Positions 25,401-34,727 of a stretch of DNA of 64,000 nucleotides are shown here, one piece after another. Each line of letters opens with the position of its first letter. Positions within the stretch are counted from its first letter, which is position 1. The notes below the pieces were generated by a model. That model was not told the DNA's origin. It made no database searches and worked only from the letters and a program-made list of their open reading frames with translations. The stretch lies in assembly GCF_943193135.1 (NCBI RefSeq), contig NZ_CALPCZ010000012.1, positions 1 to 64,000 of the forward strand, read 5' to 3'. The position numbers and the translations under genes are program-made. This DNA comes from Odoribacter lunatus. GTDB taxonomy: Bacteria > Bacteroidota > Bacteroidia > Bacteroidales > Marinifilaceae.

Positions 25401-26514
25401 ATGATTACAATCGACCACTTAAAAGAGCTTGAAACGCGTGGTGACGCGTTGAGGAGGTATCTTTGACATCGACCACAAGAAAATTCAATTAGAAGAAGAA
25501 GAATTACGTACACAAGCTCCCGAATTTTGGAATAACCAGAAGGAAGCTGAAGTTGTAATGAAAAAAGTACGGGAATTAAAAAGTTGGATATCTGGTTACG
25601 AAAAAATCAAACAAGCAATTGAAGACTTAACCGTACTTTTTGACTTCGCTAAAGAAGGAGAAGCTACGGAAGAAGAAGTAGATTTGCATTATGCAAGTAC
25701 TTTAACTCTGGTAGAAGAACTAGAGTTAAAAAATATGCTTCAGGGAGAGGCCGATCCTATGAGTTGTGTATTAAAAATAAATTCGGGTGCTGGTGGTACA
25801 GAAAGTCAAGATTGGGCGTCCATGTTAATGCGTATGTATATACGTTGGGCAGAAGCTAATAATTATAAAGCATCTATCAGCAACCTGCAAGATGGAGATG
25901 AAGCTGGCATAAAAACAGTAACCATGCAGATAGAAGGAGATTACGCTTACGGCTATCTGAAAGGAGAAAACGGAGTACACCGACTCGTACGAGTTTCTCC
26001 ATTCAATGCACAAGGCAAACGTATGACTTCTTTTGCATCGGTATTCGTCACCCCTTTAGTAGATGATACTATTGAAATCTCCATTAACCAAGCAGCAATT
26101 AGTTGGGATACATTCCGTTCGGGAGGTGCAGGAGGACAAAATGTCAATAAGGTAGAATCCGGCGTTCGTTTACGTTATCAATATAAAGATCCATATACCG
26201 GCGAAGAAGAAGAAATCTTAATCGAAAACACGGAAACCCGCGACCAACCTAAAAATAAAGAAAACGCCTTACGTCAATTACGTTCTATTTTATACGACAA
26301 AGAACTACAACATCGGATGGCAGAGCAACAAAAAGTAGAAAGCAATAAAAAGAAAATCGAATGGGGGTCTCAAATCCGGAGTTACGTATTCGATGATCGT
26401 AGGGTAAAAGACCACCGTACCAACCATCAATCCTCTAATGTACAGGCGGTAATGGACGGTGAAATCAATGAGTTTATTAAAGCTTACTTAATGGAATTTG
26501 GTGGTGAAGAATAA
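25401..26514 (+). CDS. prfB: Peptide chain release factor 2, with programmed +1 frameshift
   Basis: RF2 ends translation at UGA and UAA. The gene starts at ATG 25401, reads 21 codons to CTT, meets an in-frame TGA at 25464-25466, and continues in the +1 frame from GAC at 25465, giving 370 residues. The classic autoregulatory site AGGAGG-TAT-CTT-TGA-C is intact. Downstream, the stop-codon-recognising tripeptide appears in RVSPFNAQGKR, and the catalytic GGQ in SGGAGGQNVNKVES. The frameshift lets RF2 level control its own synthesis. An internal ATG at 25558 would give a truncated product and is not the true start. The 3' end overlaps the heptose kinase gene by 17 bases. Confidence 0.96.
25452..25467 (+). 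promoter_or_regulatory. RF2 programmed frameshift signal
   Basis: An internal Shine-Dalgarno-like AGGAGG (25452-25457) lies three bases before CTT (25461-25463), followed by the TGA stop and C. This is the conserved bacterial RF2 +1 frameshift arrangement. Confidence 0.97.
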
Positions 26515-27463
26515 TTTAAACTTTACAAGCTGCAAGATATTAATCGTCGGAGATATCATGCTTGACAAATACTATTTCGGAAAAGTCGAACGTATCTCTC
26601 CTGAGGCTCCTGTACCTATCGTTAACATCAAAAAAGAAGAAACACGATTGGGTGGAGCATCTAACGTAGCTCACAACATCAATACATTAGGAGGTCAAGT
26701 TATGCTTTACGGAGTTATCGGACACGATTTCTTCGGAAAAGAAATTGAACGAATGAGCAGACTAAAAAACATTAAAAACTCATTCACAAAAAGCAATTAT
26801 CCTACAATAACAAAAGCCCGTATTATCGGCGGGAAACAACAAATAGTAAGACTAGATTTTGAAGAAAAAATCCTCCTTTCAGAAGAAGAAGAAAAAAAAC
26901 TCACACAAAATATTATAGTTTCCCTCAACCAATACAATGTATTGATTGTTTCCGATTATGGGAAAGGATTAATATCAGAAAAACTCTGTCAAACTTTAAT
27001 TTCTCAAGCCCAAATCTATCATCTACCTGTCATCATTGATCCGAAAGGGAAAAACTGGAATAAATACACCGGAGCAAATATCATCACTCCTAATGTGAAA
27101 GAATTAAGTGACATTGTAGGATGCACTTTAGAAAACGAAGACCAAATTATCGAGTCGGCAGCCCAAAAAGTAATACAACAATATCAACTTTCTTCCCTGC
27201 TTATCACCCGAAGCGAAAAAGGAATGAGCCTTGTTACCCCACAAACCTGTACCCATATTCCTACTCATTCAGAAGAAGTATTTGATGTCAGCGGTGCAGG
27301 CGACACAGTCGTTGCCACATTAAGCCTTTGCATGGCAAACGGAATACCGATACCTGAAGCAATGCACATAGCCAATACGGCAGCCGGAATCGTAGTAAAA
27401 AAAATTGGGACTGCAACATTAACTCCAGAAGAACTTCAAAAAGAATTAGAAAAAAGAAAGTAA
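26498..27463 (+). CDS. PfkB-family kinase, D-glycero-beta-D-manno-heptose-7-phosphate kinase (RfaE1/HldA type)
   Basis: In LPS inner-core synthesis this enzyme phosphorylates heptose 7-phosphate at C1. The 321-residue protein matches the kinase half of HldE: ILIVGDIMLDKYYFGKVERISPEAP near the N-terminus, RLGGASNVAHNI, and the PfkB signature FDVSGAGDTVVATLSL, with the catalytic aspartate, near residue 270. The nucleotidyltransferase half is absent, so it belongs to the single-domain class. The start is uncertain: TTG 26498, GTG 26501 and GTG 26504 all overlap the prfB end. Coupled translation with prfB is likely. Confidence 0.85.
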   Translation: MVVKNNLNFTSCKILIVGDIMLDKYYFGKVERISPEAPVPIVNIKKEETRLGGASNVAHNINTLGGQVMLYGVIGHDFFGKEIERMSRLKNIKNSFTKSNYPTITKARIIGGKQQIVRLDFEEKILLSEEEEKKLTQNIIVSLNQYNVLIVSDYGKGLISEKLCQTLISQAQIYHLPVIIDPKGKNWNKYTGANIITPNVKELSDIVGCTLENEDQIIESAAQKVIQQYQLSSLLITRSEKGMSLVTPQTCTHIPTHSEEVFDVSGAGDTVVATLSLCMANGIPIPEAMHIANTAAGIVVKKIGTATLTPEELQKELEKRK

Positions 27464-27467
27464 AAAA

Positions 27468-28163
27468 TTACTTTAATATTAATTCTTCTTTTAATTCAAC
27501 ACGAGGGATATTCACTTCCAAATAACCACAGGAATAAGAACCTAAAGCATATTGAGGATAAGTAAAACAAAATATTTCCATATTCATATTCAATGCTGAA
27601 ACCCCATTTTCCAAAGTCGGTATTTCCGTAAAACAACTATCCGTATTTACAAAATTTCTCTCTAATAACTCATTAATCTCTTTACTCTTCCCAAAATCCA
27701 AAATTTGCTGGGGATTCAATAATTTCTGCTGCTTTACATCATAATTATATGCATAAAATTGGGTCATACCATGAGCCCCTCCTTCAAAAATATAAACCAT
27801 CATCCGTAAACTAATATACTCAGAATTTGCCATAAACACAGAATCTCGCACATAAAGTTCAAAATTCCATTGTGGACGTTCTATACCTTCTTTACGAATT
27901 TCACTAAAAAATACCCCGGCCTTCTCTTGTAGATTTTTTTTCAAACTGTCAATCCTATTCTTAATCTCCTTATTTAAAACTTCACAACTCTTCTCAAGCT
28001 GCAAATTACCGGAAGCAAAAATACTCTGTTCAATAATCACATTCAGATAATCTGTACTATCAACTTGTCTATATATCTGAACATCAAGCTTCGTTTTTTC
28101 AACATGTTTACAAGTTGCAAACAACAGAATAATTCCTGTTATAAAAAAAATATATCCTTTCAT
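27468..28163 (-). CDS. DUF3298-like secreted lipoprotein
   Basis: The 231-residue protein begins with a lipoprotein signal (ITGIILLFATC, cysteine near residue 18), so it should be anchored in an envelope membrane. The body carries the DUF3298/DUF4163-type pattern: a block with YISLRMMVYIFEGGAHGMTQFYAYNYD, followed by KQQKLLNPQQIL and a closing beta-rich part. Related proteins include the C-terminal region of PdaC-type peptidoglycan deacetylases, but no deacetylase domain is present here. Function is unknown. It is convergent with the heptose kinase gene and lies 52 bases downstream of pdxT on the same strand. Confidence 0.65.
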   Translation of the reverse strand: MKGYIFFITGIILLFATCKHVEKTKLDVQIYRQVDSTDYLNVIIEQSIFASGNLQLEKSCEVLNKEIKNRIDSLKKNLQEKAGVFFSEIRKEGIERPQWNFELYVRDSVFMANSEYISLRMMVYIFEGGAHGMTQFYAYNYDVKQQKLLNPQQILDFGKSKEINELLERNFVNTDSCFTEIPTLENGVSALNMNMEIFCFTYPQYALGSYSCGYLEVNIPRVELKEELILK

Positions 28164-28215
28164 TTCCTATTTTTTAATTACTGACACAGTATACGTAAAT
28201 CATCAAATCCTCGTT

Positions 28216-28794
28216 TCAATTTTTTGACATCCCACACATCCTCAGAAAATATTGATGAAATGCTCCTTCCTCTGTCAACTCAGGATGAAAAGAAGTTACC
28301 AACATATTTCTTTCTCGTGCTGCTACTATATGACCGTCTATTTCACACAACACCTCCACCTTCTCTCCAATTCTTGTTATATAGGGAGCCCGAATAAAAA
28401 CCAGCGGAATCGCTTGTTGAGCGACTGCCGGAATTACCAAAGCGGTATCAAAACTGTCTATCTGGGTTCCGTATGCATTTCGTCTGACGCAAATATCCAT
28501 TACAGCCAGATGCTTCACCGGATCATTTTCCAACTCTTTAGCCAGAAGTATCATGCCGGCACAAGTTCCCCATACCGGCAATCCGTTTTCTATCTTCCGG
28601 CGTAAAGGCTTCATCATACCAGTACGAACTAAAAGTTTTCCAATAGTCGTACTCTCTCCTCCCGGTAAGATTATCCCATTCAACTCCTCCAACTGTTCCG
28701 GATATCTTACATTCACCGCCTCGTGCCCCAATTTTTCAATATGCCATTGATGTTCTACAATAGCCCCTTGAAAACCTAAAATTCCTATTTTCAT
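28216..28794 (-). CDS. pdxT: Pyridoxal 5'-phosphate synthase glutaminase subunit PdxT
   Basis: PdxT hydrolyses glutamine and channels ammonia to PdxS for pyridoxal phosphate synthesis. The class I glutaminase triad is visible: Cys in WGTCAGMILLA near residue 78, and His and Glu in TSFHPELTE near the C-terminus. The oxyanion loop is LPGGESTTIGK. The ATG at 28794 (MKIGILGFQGAIVEHQ) is chosen, giving the normal 192 residues; the frame extends upstream, but without family similarity. A stem-loop separates it from pdxS, 37 bases upstream. Confidence 0.96.
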   Translation of the reverse strand: MKIGILGFQGAIVEHQWHIEKLGHEAVNVRYPEQLEELNGIILPGGESTTIGKLLVRTGMMKPLRRKIENGLPVWGTCAGMILLAKELENDPVKHLAVMDICVRRNAYGTQIDSFDTALVIPAVAQQAIPLVFIRAPYITRIGEKVEVLCEIDGHIVAARERNMLVTSFHPELTEEGAFHQYFLRMCGMSKN

Positions 28795-28807
28795 TTTTAC
28801 ATATAAA

Positions 28808-28829
28808 AAAGAGTGCCGAAGCACTCTTT
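28808..28829 (-). terminator. Hairpin between pdxS and pdxT
   Basis: A 9-bp perfect stem AAAGAGTGC/GCACTCTTT with a 4-base loop lies immediately after the pdxS stop and 14 bases before the pdxT start. A run of T follows on the minus strand, so it could act as a partial terminator or a stabilising structure. Confidence 0.65.
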
Positions 28830-28831
28830 AT

Positions 28832-29701
28832 TTACCAACCTCTTTCAGCATATTTATTATCCAATGTCTTTATTTCCAAACCTGACATCGGCTCTCCAAG
28901 ATTTTCCGACAATTCTGCCAATTTCACCGGATCATTAAAATAAGTTACGGCCTGTACTATCGCTCTTGCCCGTTTGGCAGGATCTCCGGACTTAAAAATT
29001 CCCGAGCCAACAAATACCCCTTCCGAGCCCAACTGCATCATCAATGCCGCATCAGCCGGAGTTGCAATACCACCAGCTGCAAAATTAACTACCGGTAACT
29101 TGCCATTTTCATGAACGTATTTAATCAATTCATAAGGTGCCCCAAATTCCTTAGCCAAACTCATCAATTCTTCGGCAGGAGCATTTTTCACCCGACGCAT
29201 CTCATCTGTAATCTGACGCATATGGGTTACAGCTTCCACAACATTTCCCGTACCAGCCTCTCCTTTCGTACGAATCATAGCAGCACCTTCACCAATACGC
29301 CTCAATGCTTCTCCCAGATTGCGGGCACCACAAACAAACGGAACTTTAAACATGGATTTTTCCACATGATACATTTCATCCGCCGGAGTCAAGACTTCAC
29401 TCTCATCAATAAAATCTATACCAATCGCCTCCAGTATCTGAGCTTCAACAAAATGACCAATACGCACCTTCGCCATTACAGGTATCGAAACAGCTTTCTG
29501 TATTTCTTTTATCATATGCGGATCAGACATACGAGCAACTCCTCCATCTCGACGGATATCCGCTGGAACCCGTTCCAACGCCATAACAGCACAAGCCCCC
29601 GCCGCTTCTGCAATTTTCGCCTGTTCCGCATTCGTTACGTCCATGATGACTCCACCTTTTAACATCTGAGCCAAATTCTTGTTTAATTCGTATTTTCCCA
29701 T
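28832..29701 (-). CDS. pdxS: Pyridoxal 5'-phosphate synthase subunit PdxS
   Basis: PdxS condenses ribose 5-phosphate, glyceraldehyde 3-phosphate and ammonia into pyridoxal phosphate. The 289-residue (beta/alpha)8 barrel is highly conserved: [20 protein letters not shown] near residue 17, and [17 protein letters not shown] with the catalytic lysine near residue 78. [19 protein letters not shown] is the phosphate-binding part. It is transcribed from a well-matched Bacteroidota promoter and precedes pdxT. The pair provides DXP-independent vitamin B6 synthesis. Confidence 0.97.
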   Translation of the reverse strand: MGKYELNKNLAQMLKGGVIMDVTNAEQAKIAEAAGACAVMALERVPADIRRDGGVARMSDPHMIKEIQKAVSIPVMAKVRIGHFVEAQILEAIGIDFIDESEVLTPADEMYHVEKSMFKVPFVCGARNLGEALRRIGEGAAMIRTKGEAGTGNVVEAVTHMRQITDEMRRVKNAPAEELMSLAKEFGAPYELIKYVHENGKLPVVNFAAGGIATPADAALMMQLGSEGVFVGSGIFKSGDPAKRARAIVQAVTYFNDPVKLAELSENLGEPMSGLEIKTLDNKYAERGW

Positions 29702-29756
29702 AATATCAATTAATTTTTACTACCAATATTTCCTCCTCCCTCTATTTCAAAGTGCC

Positions 29757-29787
29757 CAAAATTATCAAATCCATCCTATTTATCAAA
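29757..29787 (-). promoter_or_regulatory. Promoter of pdxST
   Basis: On the minus strand TTTG (29787-29784), a 19-bp spacer and TAATTTTG (29764-29757) match the Bacteroidota consensus exactly, 56 bases upstream of the pdxS start. Confidence 0.7.
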
Positions 29788-29800
29788 AGTAAACAAATAA

Positions 29801-29828
29801 AAACGCGTGGAAAAATTTCCACGCGTTT
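29801..29828 (-). terminator. Terminator after galK
   Basis: A 13-bp perfect stem AAACGCGTGGAAA/TTTCCACGCGTTT with a 2-base loop is followed on the minus strand by a T-rich run, 21 bases past the galK stop. Confidence 0.85.
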
Positions 29829-29848
29829 ACTTCCTGTCTCCCTTTTTT

Positions 29849-30997
29849 TTAACTTAATCTACGAGCACCGTCGCTGATTTTTATCGGATATACCTTCGGT
29901 TCCTTCCCGAACTTAGCTTTAAACTTAGCAATTGCCGTTTCAATAAAATGATCGTATTTATCTTCCGGCACCAAATTTATCGTACAGCCGCCAAAACCGC
30001 CCCCCATAATACGGGAGCCAGTCACGCCGCACTCTTTAGCCACATCATTCAAGAAATCCAACTCTACCGTACTCACTTCATACAGCTTGCTTAATCCATG
30101 ATGAGTCGCATACACATTTTTACCTACCGTCTCGTAATCCCCTTTCTTCAATGCCTCACATGTGTTGATCAAGCGCTCATTTTCCTGAATAGCATACGTA
30201 GCACGCATATAATCCTCCTCACTAATCTTTCCTTTCACCTCTTCCAGCATCTGCATATTGGCATCTCCCAACAATTTTACTTGAGGATGATTAACCGCAA
30301 TAGCCGCAGCTGCTCTTTCGCAAGACTGGCGACGCTTATTATACGGAGAGTCCACCAATTCATGCTTGGTAACAGAATCAATCAAAACGACCTTATATCC
30401 TTTCGGAGCAAAAGGTACATATTCATACTCCATCGTACTGCAGTCCAGACGAATCAAATGCCCCTCCTTACCAAATACCGATGCAAATTGATCCATAATT
30501 CCACAATTTACACCGCAATAATTGTGTTCCGTTTTTTGGCCAATCAATACCAATTCTTTCTTGTCGAAACCGCAATTATAGATTTCGTTCAAACCGAAAC
30601 CAAATGTACTCTCCAAAGCGGCAGAAGAAGATAAACCTGCACCTAGAGGTACATCTCCGGAAAATACAGTATCAAAACCCTTAATCTCCCCCCCCCGTTT
30701 CTGCATTTCGCGACAAACACCAAAAATATAACAAGCCCAAGAAGCCTTAGGTTTGTCCTCTTCCCGCAAACCAAACTCAGCATAATCATCCAAATCCACT
30801 GAATAAGCACGTACCTTATCCGTTCCATTCGGTTTAATTTCTGCCAAAATACCTTTATCAATCGCACCAGGCAACACACATCCACCATTGTAATCCGTAT
30901 GTTCTCCTATCAAATTAATACGTCCCGGAGAAAAATACAATGTACCCTCCGTTCCAAATTTCTCCTTAAATTTATTTCTTACTATTGAAGTATCCAT
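29849..30997 (-). CDS. galK: Galactokinase
   Basis: It phosphorylates alpha-D-galactose with ATP at C1, the entry step of the Leloir pathway. The GHMP-kinase motifs are all present: the galactose-binding signature GRINLIGEHTDYNGG near residue 25, the ATP loop VPLGAGLSSSAALE near residue 115, and GGGFGGCTINLV near the C-terminus. The 382-residue length is normal. It is the last gene of a galM-permease-galK operon on the minus strand and ends at a strong terminator. No galT or galE occurs in the window. Confidence 0.96.
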   Translation of the reverse strand: MDTSIVRNKFKEKFGTEGTLYFSPGRINLIGEHTDYNGGCVLPGAIDKGILAEIKPNGTDKVRAYSVDLDDYAEFGLREEDKPKASWACYIFGVCREMQKRGGEIKGFDTVFSGDVPLGAGLSSSAALESTFGFGLNEIYNCGFDKKELVLIGQKTEHNYCGVNCGIMDQFASVFGKEGHLIRLDCSTMEYEYVPFAPKGYKVVLIDSVTKHELVDSPYNKRRQSCERAAAAIAVNHPQVKLLGDANMQMLEEVKGKISEEDYMRATYAIQENERLINTCEALKKGDYETVGKNVYATHHGLSKLYEVSTVELDFLNDVAKECGVTGSRIMGGGFGGCTINLVPEDKYDHFIETAIAKFKAKFGKEPKVYPIKISDGARRLS

Positions 30998-31031
30998 AAC
31001 TCTTCTATCTTTATAACATTTAAAATATTTC

Positions 31032-32330
31032 TCATTCCACCGGAATATCCTTATTCACATTCTTGAAACCCACAAGAGCATAGAACAAAATATAAGCAGC
31101 ACAGAAGAGTACCACTACATAACTAACAAGATAAGATCCTGTTAAATCAGCAACCCAAGCCTGAATAGCCTGCATCACAGCACAACCGAACACCATTGTC
31201 ATAAATGCTCCCGAAGCAATAGAAGTATACTTACCTAAACCTTCAACTGCTAAATTAAAAATAGCACCCCACATCACAGAAGTACACAATCCTACAAGCA
31301 AGAATGCGAAAATACTAACAGGTACCTCCTGCCAAATCATCTCAACATTCGCCCAATCAACTCCCGGAACACTAACCAGAATATTCTGCGGAGTAAACAT
31401 ACCGAAAGCCACAAGCACTAACGTCGTGATTGAAACTGTCGTAATCATCAGACGACTGGACACCTTACCTCCGATAGAAGCTCCGACAAAACGACCGATA
31501 AGCATCATAAACCAGTATACGGCAACAATACATCCTGCCGTACCGGCTCCAATACCAAGTCCTGGCGTTGCATCAGTCGGTGCTGCCACAAGATATTGCT
31601 GCATAAAATTAGGAACTCCCACTTCAACTCCCATATAAAGGAAAATAGCAAGAATACCCAATTTAAAATGACGGAAAGAAAAAGCACTATATTTATCCTT
31701 CTCCGCACTCTTCACTTCAACTTGCTGTTCTGGTTCTTCTATTCTTGTAAAAAGAATAACAACAAAAGCCACAATAAAAATACCAAGAGCAATAAATAAA
31801 GCAGGAGTTGCATCAGAGATCTTTGCTTTAGAAGCCTCTCCGATAAGAGCACCCATCAGAATATAACAAGCAACTGCAGCACTTGAATTGAATACACCGC
31901 CTGTCTGAATAAGTTGATTTCCTTTCTTACCTCCGCCACCTAAAATATTAAGCATCGGATTCACCACCGTATTCAACATACACATACAGCAACCGGCAAC
32001 AAAAGCTCCTACCAAATAAAGACCGAAACCGCCAATACTTTCCCAACCGCTCATATACTGCACAAAAATTCCCACAATACCTACCAAAAGAGCTAAAAGA
32101 GCTGTTTTCTTATAACCGATTCTTTTCAACAAAATACCGGAAGGAATACCCATCAAAAGATAAGCGATAAAATTTCCATAATTACCAATCTGTGCAAGCA
32201 CATTAGACGCACCGAACTGATTTTTTACAATGACAGCCATCGGAGTACAAAGATTCGTTACGAAGGCAATCATAGCGAAGAGCGCAATCATTACGATAAT
32301 AGCTCCCCATTGCTTTTGTTTTTGACTCAT
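31032..32330 (-). CDS. Sugar MFS transporter, glucose/galactose (GluP/FucP) type
   Basis: The 432-residue protein has 12 predicted membrane spans and follows the FucP/GluP subfamily pattern: the opening FVTNLCTPMAVIVKNQFGAS, then YLLMGIPSGILLKRIGYKK. The middle loop carries EEPEQQVEVKSAEKDK. It imports a hexose by proton or sodium symport. Its location between galM and galK makes galactose the likely substrate. The gap to galK is 34 bases and to galM 29 bases, consistent with one transcript. Confidence 0.88.
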   Translation of the reverse strand: MSQKQKQWGAIIVMIALFAMIAFVTNLCTPMAVIVKNQFGASNVLAQIGNYGNFIAYLLMGIPSGILLKRIGYKKTALLALLVGIVGIFVQYMSGWESIGGFGLYLVGAFVAGCCMCMLNTVVNPMLNILGGGGKKGNQLIQTGGVFNSSAAVACYILMGALIGEASKAKISDATPALFIALGIFIVAFVVILFTRIEEPEQQVEVKSAEKDKYSAFSFRHFKLGILAIFLYMGVEVGVPNFMQQYLVAAPTDATPGLGIGAGTAGCIVAVYWFMMLIGRFVGASIGGKVSSRLMITTVSITTLVLVAFGMFTPQNILVSVPGVDWANVEMIWQEVPVSIFAFLLVGLCTSVMWGAIFNLAVEGLGKYTSIASGAFMTMVFGCAVMQAIQAWVADLTGSYLVSYVVVLFCAAYILFYALVGFKNVNKDIPVE

Positions 32331-32359
32331 TTTTGTTTAAATTAATTTATAAATAAAAA

Positions 32360-33439
32360 TTACTTTTCCACACCAAATTTATAAATACACTTTTGAGTAT
32401 AGATTTCATCAGGATGCAACACCACCGTCGGGAAATGAGGCTTATTCGGACTATCCGGGAAATGCTGCGTCTCCAGACAAATAGCGCTACGTTCCGGATA
32501 AACATTTCCATACTTCCCTTCAAAACCTCCCAACCAATTACCAGTATATAATTGCACGCCCGGTTCTGTCGTATAAACTTCCAGTGTACGACCACTTTCC
32601 GGTTCCACAACCTTCGCAGCAAACGACAACTCCCTAGCTTCTTTCTTATTTAAAACATAACAATGGTCATACCCTTTTCCGAAAACCAACTGCTCAAAAC
32701 TGTCATTTATACGCTCTCCAACAACATACGGCTTACGAAAATCCATTGGTGTTCCCGCCACTGGTGCAATTTCTCCTGTCGGAATAGAAACCGCATCTAC
32801 AGGCGTATAATAATCTGCATTAATCATCAAAAGATTATTACAAACCGTCGGCATCACTTTGGCAGCACCAGCTAAATTAAAGAAAGAATGCTGTGTTAAA
32901 TTAACAATCGTCGTTTTATCTGTTACAGCCCGATAAGAAATCTCCAACCCATTCTCATGATTTAAATGATAGACAACCTCTACAGACAAATTCCCCGGGA
33001 AACCCTCCTCTCCGTCAACAGACAAATAATTAAGCTTCAACGTTTGCGCATTAAGTTGTTCTGCATCCCAAACAACAGCATTAAACCCTGTCAAACCACC
33101 ATGGAGCGAATTGGGACCATTATTAATAGCCAACGTATACTCCTGCCCCTCCAATATAAACTTACCACCCGCAATACGATTGCCATAACGTCCTACCAAA
33201 GAGCCTAAATAAGGCTCCGGGGTGTGCAAATAATCATGTAACGAACTATGTCCCAACACAACATCCGCATATTCGCCATTCTTATCCGGCACCATAATTG
33301 CTACTACAAACCCGCCATAATTAGTTACAGCTATTTCGACCCCATTCCTATTTTTTAAAACAAACAGATCTGTATCCTTGCCATTCAAGGTCATCTGAAA
33401 ATTTTCACGCTTTAAAGCGATACGACTCTTGTGTGTCAT
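32360..33439 (-). CDS. galM: Aldose 1-epimerase (galactose mutarotase)
   Basis: It interconverts the alpha and beta anomers of galactose so that galactokinase receives the alpha form. The 359-residue beta-sandwich has the catalytic histidine in NLTQHSFFNLAG near residue 185 and the catalytic glutamate in ICLETQHFPDSPN near residue 320. NGPNSLHGGLTGF carries the first active-site histidine. No signal peptide is visible, so it is cytoplasmic. It is the promoter-proximal gene of the galM-permease-galK operon. Confidence 0.94.
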   Translation of the reverse strand: MTHKSRIALKRENFQMTLNGKDTDLFVLKNRNGVEIAVTNYGGFVVAIMVPDKNGEYADVVLGHSSLHDYLHTPEPYLGSLVGRYGNRIAGGKFILEGQEYTLAINNGPNSLHGGLTGFNAVVWDAEQLNAQTLKLNYLSVDGEEGFPGNLSVEVVYHLNHENGLEISYRAVTDKTTIVNLTQHSFFNLAGAAKVMPTVCNNLLMINADYYTPVDAVSIPTGEIAPVAGTPMDFRKPYVVGERINDSFEQLVFGKGYDHCYVLNKKEARELSFAAKVVEPESGRTLEVYTTEPGVQLYTGNWLGGFEGKYGNVYPERSAICLETQHFPDSPNKPHFPTVVLHPDEIYTQKCIYKFGVEK

Positions 33440-33532
33440 CTCCTTACTATTTTAATTTCATAATCAAACTCCGCACTCCATCTTCGCTGTATAATCACAC
33501 GTCACAAGCTCTCACGCCACTATATATCACAA

Positions 33533-33563
33533 CAAAAATAAACGGATTTTCAAAAAAAACAAA
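33533..33563 (-). promoter_or_regulatory. Promoter of the galactose operon
   Basis: On the minus strand TTTG (33563-33560), a 19-bp spacer and TATTTTTG (33540-33533) match the Bacteroidota consensus, about 95 bases before the galM start. The leader between them is long enough for regulation, but no operator is recognised. Confidence 0.65.
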
Positions 33564-33619
33564 AAAACAATCAAAGAAACGACACACAACACACTTTCAA
33601 ACTAAAAAACTCTCAAACA

Positions 33620-34486
33620 TTACAAATAAGTCTTCAATCGCTTAATTTTACTTATACCTTTCAACTTACGAATAGACTTATTCTTTATTTGTCTGACCCG
33701 TTCACTCGTCAAACCAAGCTTCTCTCCTATCTCCTCCAGCGACATCGAAGGATAAACGTCCAACCCATAATACATATTTAAAATCATAGCCTCTCGCTCT
33801 GAAAGCAAAGAAAGGGTTGATTCTATATCCTTTTTCAAAGAATCATCATACAAACCTTGCTCAGGTGATTCAAACATGTCATCTGGAATATAAATATCAT
33901 TCATCGATATCGACTCCTCGTCATCCGTCAAAGGGGCATCCATCGATACAGGCTTCGACGCAATTTTCATATTCTCCCGCACATCTTCTAAAGAAATTTC
34001 CATTTCTTCGGCAATCTCCTCTTCTGTCGGATCCCGCTGCAACCTCTGTTCCAACTCCAAATAGCACTTATTTACCTTATTAATAGTAGTAATCTTATTC
34101 AAAGGCAAACGAATCAAACGGGCATGCTCCGCAATAGCTTGAAGAATCGATTGGCGAATCCACCACACCGCATACGAAATAAACTTAAACCCCTTTGTCT
34201 CATCAAAAGATTCTGAAGCCTTTAACAATCCAACATTCCCTTCATTAATCAAATCCTCAAGCGTTAAACCATGATTCTGGTATTGCTTAGCCACCGACAC
34301 GACAAAACGCAGATTCCCCATCACCAATCTTTCCCTGGCACGCATATCACCCCTTTTCATCTTTTTAGCAAGATTAGCTTCCTCATCAGCCGTTAATACT
34401 CGAATTTTACCGATCTCTTGAAGATACTTATCTATCGAATAAGTATCCCTCCCCGTAATTTGTTTTACTATTTTTAGCTGACGCAT
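33620..34486 (-). CDS. rpoD: Primary RNA polymerase sigma factor (RpoD/SigA family)
   Basis: The 288-residue protein contains sigma regions 1.2 (DKYLQEIGKIRVLT), 2 (RLVMGNLRFVVSVA, DLINEGNVGLLKA, GFKFISYAVWWIRQSI), 3 and 4 (LSEREAMILNMYYGL, EEIGEKLGLTSERVRQIKNKSIRKL). Region 1.1 and the large non-conserved insert of proteobacterial sigma-70 are missing, as in other Bacteroidota housekeeping sigma factors, which direct the TTTG / TAnnTTTG promoters seen in this window. It stands alone; the 194 bases upstream are very A+T-rich and show no clear consensus promoter. Confidence 0.94.
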   Translation of the reverse strand: MRQLKIVKQITGRDTYSIDKYLQEIGKIRVLTADEEANLAKKMKRGDMRARERLVMGNLRFVVSVAKQYQNHGLTLEDLINEGNVGLLKASESFDETKGFKFISYAVWWIRQSILQAIAEHARLIRLPLNKITTINKVNKCYLELEQRLQRDPTEEEIAEEMEISLEDVRENMKIASKPVSMDAPLTDDEESISMNDIYIPDDMFESPEQGLYDDSLKKDIESTLSLLSEREAMILNMYYGLDVYPSMSLEEIGEKLGLTSERVRQIKNKSIRKLKGISKIKRLKTYL

Positions 34487-34657
34487 ACAATATAAATATT
34501 TTTATAAATTTACAAAAAAAATCGATACAAACAAAATACATGAAATTATATTCATGCAAATATCCATCAAAAATTACATACGTCATTTATTAAAAAAAGT
34601 TAGTTTAGAATCATATTAAATAGCAAAAGACCCCCAACTGAAAAAATAACGCATTTT

Positions 34658-34688
34658 TTTGATGTATATAAAAAAAAAACTACTTTTG
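34658..34688 (+). promoter_or_regulatory. Promoter of rpmH
   Basis: TTTG (34658-34661), a 19-bp spacer and TACTTTTG (34681-34688) match the Bacteroidota consensus exactly, 39 bases before the rpmH start. Confidence 0.75.
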
Positions 34689-34727
34689 CAGTTCAAAATC
34701 GGAAAATAATATCAAAAAATAAGTGCC

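Noticed and set aside
25558-26514. prfB starting at the internal ATG, with the upstream TGA read as a disrupting stop (pseudogene)
   Set aside because: The stop lies in the conserved RF2 programmed frameshift signal, and the N-terminal residues before it are normal for RF2.
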